This document shows, one piece after another, positions 1 to 9,400 of a stretch of DNA of 56,660 nt; position 1 is the first letter of the stretch, and each line of letters starts with the position of its first letter. Made by a program: the position numbers and the translations under genes. Below the pieces are notes generated by a model. It worked only from the letters and a program-made list of their open reading frames with translations. It made no database searches and was not told the DNA's origin. The stretch is from an uncultured Flavobacteriaceae bacterium (GTDB taxonomy: Bacteria > Bacteroidota > Bacteroidia > Flavobacteriales > Flavobacteriaceae). Location: assembly GCA_937929935.1 (NCBI GenBank), contig CALFUL010000031.1:1-56660 (forward strand). The letters are read 5' to 3'.

Positions 1-2069
1 CCAACGAAGCAGCATACCTAGCAGCGATTGCTGCCAACGAAGGAACGTTTACATCTCCTGCTACAGAAGCAGAGGTGCAAGCGATGATTGACAGAGTGAA
101 TGCTGCGGAAAGTCTGTTAGCCAACATCGGAACGGATGCAGTCAACGGAGATAACGCAACGACAGCAGGAACAACAGCTGCAAATCTGAACAACCTTACG
201 GGAGTATCAGGGGCAATTGCTGCCAACGAATCAGCATATCTTGCGGCAATTGCGATTAATCAAGGTCCATTTAGTAGTCCTGCTACAGAAGCAGAAGTAC
301 AGGCCATGATTGATGCGGTCAATTTCTCGGAAACTATTCTGGCACAAATTGGCGGTGAAGGTGATAATCCTGATACTATTGCATCCATAGTGACAGCGGC
401 CCAGTTAGGTTCCATTGTGGGAGTAAACGATGTTACTCTTGCCAATGAGGAAAAGTATCAAGAATATATAGACTCTTACCCAGACGAATTTAGTAATCCC
501 GCAACGGTAACTGAGGTGCAAGCCATGGTTGATATGGTAGATGAATCAGAGGCTGTTTTAGCGCAAATTGGAAGCCAAGGTGATGATCCAGATACGATTC
601 CTGCCGTGGTAACAATAACACAATTGGAATCGATAACAGGAATCATGAACGTGGTTTCAGCCAATCAAGAGATGTATCAGCAGTATATCGATACTTATCC
701 TGAATTGTTTAGTAATCCTGCTACCGTAGCCGAGGTGCAAGCGATGATCGAGGCGGTCAACCTTTCGGAGAGTGTTTTAGCACAGATTGGTAATGAAGCA
801 GATAATCCAAATCAGATTATCTCAGCTGTTACAATCGCACAATTAGAAACTATTGTATCTGAATTAGTTGATATACTTCCTGAAAATATAGAAGCATATC
901 GCGAATATATTGACCTCAACGTTTCTGGATTTTCGAATCCTGCAACACAAGCTGAAGTACAAGCAATGATATCCGAAGTAAATAATTCGCAAGATATTTT
1001 AACGCAAATAGGAACTGAGGCAGATTTCCCTAATCTAACTATCTCTCAAGTAACGGTTGCAGAATTAGAAACAATAACGGGTATTGTAGATGCGATAGGA
1101 GCAAATGAAAGTCTGTATCAACTCTTTATAGATTCAAACCCAAAGGCTTTTAGCACACCAGCAACTAAAGAAGAAGTACAGGCAATGATTGATAATGTTA
1201 ATACAACATCATCAATTGTGGTTAATAGTAACGATCCGGCTGACGGAAACCCTTCTGCTGAAACACTTATAGCATCAGGTTTAGAACCTATAGATCCTGA
1301 GTTAATTGATTTATATGAAGAGGCTATAGCTAATGCTGACCCTGCTCCTATTTCTTTTTCAGAATTACAAGAAGTTATTGATGCAGTGAATAATGGTGAT
1401 GAAGATAATGACGGATTACCAAATATTCTTGATCCTGACGATAACAATCCTGATTCGGATGGTGATGATATTCCTGATGGAGCAGATGCTGATGTTGATG
1501 GCGATGGAGTAAATGATAATGGCGAAGATCTTGATGGAGATGGAATTAATGATGAAGCAGATTCTGATAGAGATGGTGATGGTGTTCTTGATAACGGTAG
1601 TGATAGTGATAATGATGGTATTAACGATGATTTTGATCTTTTTGATAACTCAACCATTACAGATACTGATGGCGATGGTATTCTTGATCGAGATGAAGAT
1701 GCTAACGGCGATGGTAATCTAGCCAATGACGATTGTGATGAAGATGGTACACCCGACTTTAGAGATGAAGACCCTTGTGGCGAGGTAGGTAGTATTTCAA
1801 CCATAAGCCCTGCCCAAGCTTTCACTCCTAATGGCGATGGTTTAAATGATGCTTGGGTTATCGACGATATAGAGGCCTACCCTAACAATGAAGTGTTTGT
1901 TTACAATAAATCTGGTGCGCTTATTTTTAACGAAGTTGGATATCAAAATACCTGGGAAGGTAATTATAAAGATAATGCAATGAAAATACCCTCAGGATCA
2001 TACTTTTATGTAATCAACCTTGGCGATGGCTCAAAACCTGTGAATGGTTGGATTTTTATCAACTATTAA
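1..2069 (+). CDS. T9SS type B sorting domain protein, 5'-truncated by the window edge
   Basis: The reading frame is open from the first bases of the window, so the true start lies upstream and only the C-terminal part is visible. Three parts can be read in order. First come six copies of a roughly 74-residue repeat, each containing a PATxxEVQAMI core (codons at 57, 279, 498, 717, 939 and 1158). Next is an Asp-rich thrombospondin type 3-like calcium-binding stretch (about 1390-1770). Last is a C-terminal domain with FTPNGDGLND and a final GWIFINY, the hallmark of the gliding/CHU_C type B sorting domain recognised by the type IX secretion system. The product is therefore an exported, surface-attached or released repeat protein, plausibly an adhesin. 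A PorP/SprF gene follows 36 bp downstream, as is usual for type B cargo. The adhesin role is inferred; the sorting domain is clear. Confidence 0.9.
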   Translation, partial: NEAAYLAAIAANEGTFTSPATEAEVQAMIDRVNAAESLLANIGTDAVNGDNATTAGTTAANLNNLTGVSGAIAANESAYLAAIAINQGPFSSPATEAEVQAMIDAVNFSETILAQIGGEGDNPDTIASIVTAAQLGSIVGVNDVTLANEEKYQEYIDSYPDEFSNPATVTEVQAMVDMVDESEAVLAQIGSQGDDPDTIPAVVTITQLESITGIMNVVSANQEMYQQYIDTYPELFSNPATVAEVQAMIEAVNLSESVLAQIGNEADNPNQIISAVTIAQLETIVSELVDILPENIEAYREYIDLNVSGFSNPATQAEVQAMISEVNNSQDILTQIGTEADFPNLTISQVTVAELETITGIVDAIGANESLYQLFIDSNPKAFSTPATKEEVQAMIDNVNTTSSIVVNSNDPADGNPSAETLIASGLEPIDPELIDLYEEAIANADPAPISFSELQEVIDAVNNGDEDNDGLPNILDPDDNNPDSDGDDIPDGADADVDGDGVNDNGEDLDGDGINDEADSDRDGDGVLDNGSDSDNDGINDDFDLFDNSTITDTDGDGILDRDEDANGDGNLANDDCDEDGTPDFRDEDPCGEVGSISTISPAQAFTPNGDGLNDAWVIDDIEAYPNNEVFVYNKSGALIFNEVGYQNTWEGNYKDNAMKIPSGSYFYVINLGDGSKPVNGWIFINY
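57..1379 (+). repeat. Six tandem ~220-bp coding repeats
   Basis: Repeat cores PAT-x-x-EVQAMI start at 57, 279, 498, 717, 939 and 1158, giving steps of 222, 219, 219, 222 and 219 bp. The copies diverge progressively, and the last lacks the middle part. The array probably continues upstream of the window because the sequence before 57 already matches the end of a unit. Confidence 0.85.
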
Positions 2070-2105
2070 TTAAAATAATCTAATAAAAAAATAAATAATT
2101 ATCAA

Positions 2106-3029
2106 ATGAAACTAATCAATACTATTTTCGTCTTAGCTTTTTTGACCCTTTCTGGAGCGGTGTTTTCACAGCAAGATTCTAATCGAGCATTTTTTAAACA
2201 ATCTATGAATCTTGTAAATCCAGCCTTTGCAGGTAGCCAAGCAAGTTTCTCAGATTCAAAAGGTAATACCGCTGCCAATGCACCTGAATTCGGAATCAAT
2301 TTCAGAAGCCAATGGGCGGGCGTTGATGGCGCACCTGAAACTCAAAGCTTCTTTTTCTCAACACCAATGGGTAAGAATGTAGGCTTAGGGGTATCTGTTG
2401 TTAACGACAGAACTTTTATTGAAAATCAAACATCACTTGCTGTTGACTTTTCTTATCAACTCAAATTAAATGATAACAACCTAATCTATTTAGGAATTAA
2501 GGCAGGTGCTTCATCATACAACGCTAATCTATTAGGATTAACAACCTTCGGTTTTGGTAGCGACCCTTCACTAAACAATATTAATGGCGGTTTTAACCCG
2601 ACCATAGGTGTAGGTGCATTACTAAAAGGAAAAAAATATTTTGTCTCTATTTCAACGCCCAATTTCTTAAACTCTGAAAGACTACAAGATAATGATGGTA
2701 TTGCTCGTTTAGGTGCTAGTAGGGCGCATTTCTATTTTGCTGGCGGATTTGATATCGCTTTAAGCAACTCACTAGATATAAAAACAGCAGGTATTGCACG
2801 GTATGTTGAAGGTGCTCCCTTCTCTATTGAAGTAAACACACTTTTTAGTTTCAATGACAAAATTCAATTAGGACCCTCATACAGATTTAATGAGGGTATT
2901 GGTGGTCTTTTTATTCTAAAAGCAGCTGATTGGGTTGATATTGGATATTCATACGAAACTGGTTTAAACAGCTTAGCAGCAGCCCGTTCAATGGGAACTC
3001 ATGAAATACTATTAAAATTAAAATTATAA
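2106..3029 (+). CDS. PorP/SprF family type IX secretion membrane protein
   Basis: The 307-aa protein has a signal peptide (about residues 1-21, cleavage near FSQQ). The body is typical of PorP/SprF outer-membrane proteins: the early NLVNPAFAGSQ motif, then FRSQWAGVDGAPETQ, then alternating beta-strands to the C-terminus. In Flavobacterium johnsoniae the homologue SprF is needed for secretion of the adhesin SprB. PorP-like proteins are thought to partner with type B CTD cargo. It lies 36 bp after the upstream cargo gene and ahead of a strong terminator, so the two form one transcription unit. Which cargo it serves is inferred from position. Confidence 0.92.
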   Translation: MKLINTIFVLAFLTLSGAVFSQQDSNRAFFKQSMNLVNPAFAGSQASFSDSKGNTAANAPEFGINFRSQWAGVDGAPETQSFFFSTPMGKNVGLGVSVVNDRTFIENQTSLAVDFSYQLKLNDNNLIYLGIKAGASSYNANLLGLTTFGFGSDPSLNNINGGFNPTIGVGALLKGKKYFVSISTPNFLNSERLQDNDGIARLGASRAHFYFAGGFDIALSNSLDIKTAGIARYVEGAPFSIEVNTLFSFNDKIQLGPSYRFNEGIGGLFILKAADWVDIGYSYETGLNSLAAARSMGTHEILLKLKL

Positions 3030-3083
3030 ACGCTTTGACTTGTGCGAAGGGACGCGCACAGGCCATATTTTAGGTTAGTTGAA

Positions 3084-3128
3084 TCTCGCTTTCGCGAGAA
3101 GGTTACCCCGCTAAAAGCGGGGTTTTTT
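3084..3128 (+). terminator. Intrinsic terminator after the first cargo/PorP pair
   Basis: Two hairpins stand in a row. The first, TCTCGC/GCGAGA, pairs 3084-3089 with 3094-3099. The second pairs CCCCGC (3106-3111) with GCGGGG (3117-3122) around a TAAAA loop and is followed by six T (3123-3128). The second is a textbook intrinsic terminator for the plus-strand unit ending at 3029. Confidence 0.88.
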
Positions 3129-3410
3129 GCTTCTAAAAGCTATACTAAAAAATAAACATTTTTAAACGACCAGACAAATGATCTTATATAGGATTAAAAT
3201 AAGTATTTTCTTATATTAATAATAAAAAAGAGTAGCCAAATAACCTGAATTACAAATCAGGTTTAGCCCATAAATTACCTATAAATATACATTTAACCGA
3301 TTATCGAATAAGTCTACAACAAGAAATAGCCTTTTCACCACAATACTACATTCAAATACAACATTTGTAAGTTTTTTACTACATAAAGTTGGAGATTGCG
3401 AATTATTCTC
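3129..3410 (+). promoter_or_regulatory. Intergenic leader of the giant surface-protein operon
   Basis: No gene is seen in this 280-bp AT-rich stretch. A near-consensus Bacteroidota -7 element (AACATTTG, one mismatch to TAnnTTTG) lies at 3360-3367, about 45 bp before the chosen ATG at 3411. It is a plausible promoter for the operon 3411-14835. A clear -33 element is not visible. Confidence 0.35.
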
Positions 3411-6400
3411 ATGAATAAACCCAATAACCAATACAAATTATCAAAATTTAACCGTATGAAGCCCCTTAAAAGGAAATCGTTTCAAAATCGTATAACCATC
3501 CTTACATGCTTTTTGATGTTCTGCTTTACGCAAACCACCCTATATGCGCAAGATTCAGATGGTGATACTATCCCAGACAATGTAGATTTAGACGATGATA
3601 ATGATGGTATTCTCGATAAAAATGAAAAGCTAAGATGCGATGAGCCCGCTATAACAAATTCAACGTCTGGATCAGGAATTTATCAGAATCAATTATACTT
3701 TTTCAATTGGACAGATGCTGATTTTGCGGACGGCATAGATGATGGAGATAATCAAACATTTGTATTAGCAAATGGTCTTGAGGTTACCGCAACTTTTTCG
3801 AATGTAAGTAACGCAGTGAATGCGGCAACCTATGCACCTACTGATCTTCAAACATGGGCAGGAGCTTTTCTACATAATTTATATAATTCTTCAGGTTCAG
3901 CTGAAGCATTTTACGGAAGTGCGAATGCAAATGTATCTTTTACTATTACTTTTTCTGCTATAAAATTTGGAAACCCCTACCCTGTAGATATTTTAGCATT
4001 AGATGCCGAAAGTACTAATGGTGTTAGTGAGACACTTACCTTCACTACCAATGGCGCTGATTGGACTTTGCTTGAACAGTATGCTGGAGGAGGAGTTTGG
4101 TCAGGAGCAGGTACACAAAATTTAGTGGCTATAGATACTGAACCATCGGGGGGAACTTCTATTTATTACAGTGCGGATACTTCTGTTTTAAATGTTGCTA
4201 TAAATTCTAGTGGAGCTCAAGCCGTAGCTTTTGGTCTTTGGTTAAGATGTGATACTGATGCAAATGGTATCGTAGATAATTTAGATACCGATAGCGATGG
4301 TGACGGATGCCCAGATGCGTTAGAAGCAGCAGGTAGTTTTAACTCCGCAGATCTCGATGGCGACAAGAGCCTAGGCGATACCGTAGATACCAACCCAGCA
4401 AGTGCCTCTTATGGGGTACCAACTGTAGCGGGTGCTGGACAAGCCACTACTGCCGATGTAACCGCCGTTGGGTCAGACGCAGATTTTGATGGCATCGCAG
4501 ATGCCTGTGATACCGAATTTAACGATAATGATGGCGATAGCATTCCAGATGCTACAGATTTAGACGATGACAATGATGGTATTTTGGATACTGAAGAATC
4601 ACTTTGCGCTTTGGGTTCATTTATAGATTACAGTTCCAATACTGCCGGTTTTGCATTAGATGGGCAAACATTGGCTTCAGAAATAGCAGGAGTTACAGTT
4701 GAGCATAATGTACAAAGCACGAATAATCCTAGTTTATGGGCTGGACCCGAAACAGCGGGAGAGTCCTATAATTTTATTAGACTCGGTAATAATATCGGAA
4801 CACCAGCGAATCAAACTAGTCCTTTAGATACACGAATTGTTACTTTAACCTATGATTTTAATGAGCCTATTTCCGGCATCGAATATTCTGTTCGAGATAT
4901 GGACATGGTGGGCAATGGGTCGGAGACCTACCGTGTTCGTGGATTCTTAGATGGTGTAGAAGTTTCAGCTACCATTACTGCAGGAGTGAATACTGCACCT
5001 GTGACTATAAATGGTCAATCGGGATATTATGAAGGTACGACTGCTAACGGTAGCAATCTTTCTTTTGACAATGGTGTAATCTATCTTTTTGGTAGTATGA
5101 TAGATCAAATAGAAGTTTCAGGACTACAAACAGCAACCAATGGTCCAGTCATTAATCAAGGTACTTTACATACCTTGAATAGCGGATGTTTTTCTTCAGA
5201 TACAGATAATGATGGTACGCCAGATTTATTCGATGCCGACAGCGACAACGACGGTTGCCCAGATGCGTTAGAAGCAGCAGGTACCTTTACAGCGGCAGAC
5301 CTCGATGGCGAGGACAGCCTTGGAGATACCGTAGATACCAACCCGGCAAGTGCCTCTTACGGAGTACCTACAGCGGCAGGTGCTGGTCAAGCAACAACAA
5401 CTGGTGTAACTACCGCCGGGCCAGACGCAGATTTTGACGGCATCGCAGATGCCTGTGATACCGAATTTAACGATAATGATGGCGATAGCATTCCAGATGC
5501 TACAGATTTAGACGATGACAATGATGGTATTTTGGATAGTATCGAATGTCCATTAAATTATGTTGGTATTTCCGCAAACACCCTTGGTATTGGCGGAGGG
5601 GCTTTTTCAAATATGTCTGTAACCAATATTGATATAAGTGATGTGTTTGGATTACCTGTAAATAGTGGTGCCATAATACTTTCTGCAACAGGTCTTAACA
5701 GTGACAATGGGATACGATTTGTGCTTAGTGTTGACGGCATACTTTCTGACACCAGTTCATTTACAATTTCGGGCACAGCAACTTCTAGACTAAGAGCGGA
5801 AATTGAACACGGTCGAACTCTACGAATCAATGAATTTGACGGTTTAGAGAGCCTAGATGGATTAACATATACCCTTATTTCGGCAATTGATGCGGGCTAT
5901 ACTGAAGTAAACGCACCGCCAATTTATAGAGTTCAAAATATCCTAGGTCCAAGTAATTCTGACCATTTAATATGGCAATCAAATACAGCAGGGGTTACCA
6001 AATTCAATGTATTTACTACGAACACTGCATCGAATTCAGTAATACGCATTAGGTTGGCGTTAGAACCTGATACCGATGGTGATACCATACCAGACTGTTT
6101 AGACAACGACTCAGACAACGACGGCTGTGCAGATGCAGTCTCAGCAGCAGGCACTTTTACAACCGCAGATCTGGATAGCGACAACAGCCTTGGCGATACC
6201 GTAGATACCAACCCTGCAAGTGCCTCTTATGGTGTGCCAACTGCTGCAGGTGCTGGGCAAGCAACAACCACTGGTGTAACCAAAGCAACGGAGGTAAGTG
6301 TAGATACTGCACCCACAAATCAACAAGCTTATACTGGTGCTAATGCTACCTTTACAGCAGTGGCATCCGCTACCAGTACAACAACGTATTCAGGCACTAC

Positions 6401-9400
6401 TCCTGACTATTCTTCTGGAACCGATGATGCATCAGGATTGCGATACCAATGGCAAGAAGATAGCGGATCTGGTTTCTCCGATATTGCCAATGGTGGTATT
6501 TACGGAGGAGCAACAACCGCAAGTTTGGTCTTAACGGGAGTTACGTTGGCCATGAACGGCAATGATTACAAGGTCATTGTAACGCATATCGATAATGATT
6601 GTATCTCCGAAGAAGCAACGGCTGAATTAACCGTTGAAAACGAAATTATTGCCAATGATGATGATTTTTCTTCAACCCCAGTAAGCGGAACTAACGGAGG
6701 CAATACGGCAACGGTATTTACTGATGATACTTTAGATGATGCAGCATTTGCCAATACTGCAGTTCTTGCCACAATTACAGATAATGATGGTATTGCTGGC
6801 CTTGCCATAAATACTGATGGCACGTTGAGTATTCCAGCGAATACAGATGCAGGAACATACAGCATTACCTACCAAATTTGTGAAGCAACAAATACCGATA
6901 ATTGCGACACGGCAATGGTTGAAATAGTACTTGAAAATGAAATCATCGCAAATGATGATGACTTCTCTGCAACACCTGTTGATGGCACGAACGGTGGAAA
7001 CACCGCTACCGTATTTACTGATGATACTTTAGATGGTAATACATTTGCAGCTACAGCAGTGAATCCGACAATTACCAATAATGATGGTATAGTCGGACTT
7101 ACAATCAACGCTGATGGCACTTTGAGTATTCCTGCAAACACCGATGCAGGAAGCTATAGCATCACTTATCAAATTTGCGAAGCAATCAACACCACAAATT
7201 GCGATACAGCTGTGGTTGATATTGTAATTGAAAACGAGATTGTTGCCAATGATGATGATTTCTCAGCAACACCAGTAAATGGGGTAAATGGCGGAAATAC
7301 AGCAAGCGTTTTTACAGATGATACCTTAGACGGGACTTCGTTTGCCAATGCCAATGTTAATCCTACCATTACAGATAATGACGGCTTAGCCGGACTTACA
7401 ATCAACGCTGATGGCACCTTGAGTATTCCTGCAAATACACCTTCAGGAAACTATACGATAACCTATCAAATTTGTGAAGCTGCAAATGCTACCAATTGTG
7501 ATATCGCAGTAGTTGAAATTTCGGTAATACCTGATTCTGATAATGATGGTGTTTTTGATACTATTGATTTAGATGATGATAATGATGGTATTTTAGATGT
7601 CGCGGAATCTGGCGGAAACGCACCAAGTAATGATGAAGATGGCGATGGTATTCCGAACTGGAATGACACTACTGATGATGGTAATGGAGGCGATGGCAGT
7701 ACTACTGATTATACCGACACTAATGGTGATGGCGTACCAGATGTGTATGATTTTGATGGCGATGGAATTCCGAATCATTTAGATTTAGATTCTGATAACG
7801 ACGGTATTTACGATGTCATCGAATCTGGCGGAACAGATGCTAACGACGATGGAAGAGCAGATGATGACGATAATAATGCCAATAACACAGGAAGTAACGG
7901 TATTCCAACCTCAGCAGGTTCAGGAGTGATGAATCCGACAGATACGGGTAACAACAATTCTCCTGACTATTTAAATGCTGATAGTGATGGCGATGGTTGT
8001 GTAGATGCTATTGAGGCAGGTTTTGCCGATGTCAATGGAGATGGTTCGTTAGGCGATGCCCCTTTAACAGTTGATGCAAATGGTTTGGTTACCTCAGCAG
8101 CAGGTTATGCAGACCCAACAGAAACAACGAGCGGAACTGCTGATTATACCGATAAAGCCGTAAATGGTTGTGCAAGTATTTCGGTTACCAAAACGGCTAC
8201 TCTTGTTGATGTGAACACAAATGGAATTGATGATGCTGGCGATCGCATCGACTATACTTTTGTAGTAACCAATACTGGTTCAGTAGACTTAACTGATGTT
8301 AAAGTAACTGATGTTCTAGCAACCGTAACCCCCACAACTACAATCAGTTTGGCGGCAGGTGCTTCTAATAACTCGACCTATACAGCAACCTACACTTTAG
8401 ATCAAGATGATATCAATGCAGGAAAATTTACCAATACTGCAGTTGCTGAAGCTAAGGACCCGGGTGGCACCACAATTTCAGATACTTCAGATGATCCGAA
8501 CAACAGTGCAAATGTAGATTCAAATTCTGATGGTGAACCTGATGATCCAACAGTAACAAACTTTACACAAGAACCCTCGATTTCCCTCTTGAAAACAGGC
8601 GCATTGCAAGATACCAACAATGATGGCTTCCCAAATGCAGGGGAACAAATTAGATACAGTTTCACTGTTAAAAACACAGGTAATGTAACCTTAACAGGTA
8701 TTACAATCAGTGATCCTTTGGTAACCTTAGTAGGTGGTCCAATAGATATAGACCCCGGTGAAAACGATAGTACAACTTTCTATGCCCTGTACACACTTAC
8801 ACAACCCAATATAGACAATGGTAGTATTACTAATGCTGCTGTAGTTACCGGCAAAGATCCTGATAATGTTGATGTTACTGATAATTCTGATGACCCAACC
8901 AACAGCACCAATGTAGATGACAATACTGATGGCGACCCTGATGACGATACGGTAATAACCTTACTAAAAAACGCAAAAATTGAAATCTTTAAAACAGGCG
9001 CCTTTGTTGATACGAATACAGACGGTATTGGTCAATTAGGAGAAACTGTAGATTACATTTTTGATGTTAGAAATGTTGGTAATGTAACCTTAACTGGGGT
9101 AACCATAAATGACCCTAAGGTAACAGTGACTGGGGGTCCAATTACTTTAGCTCCTGGCGCTTTAGACAATACCACTTTCAAGGCAAGCTACCCACTTGTA
9201 CAAGCTGATATTGATGCTGGTGAAGTAATCAATAGGGCGACAGTAACAAGTAAAGACCCAGATAATATTGATGTAGAAGATATGTCAGATGATCCAACAA
9301 CCTCAGCTTCTGAAGATGAAACTGTAGTGAAATTGGCCAATGATCCAAAGATTGCATTATTCAAGACTTCAGTCTTTAATGATGAAAACGGTGATGGCTT

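Noticed and set aside
1118..1825. Long open frame antisense to the Asp-rich calcium-binding repeats (and similar ones inside 3411-11933)
   Set aside because: GAT/GAC-rich repeat codons read backwards as Ser/Ile-rich open frames; composition is artefactual, and the sense frames have clear domains.
3305..3320. Further copy of the regulon site upstream of the giant surface-protein gene (AAGTCTACA)
   Set aside because: The 5' half does not match, and the ACATTTG downstream is about 42 bp away, not 50.
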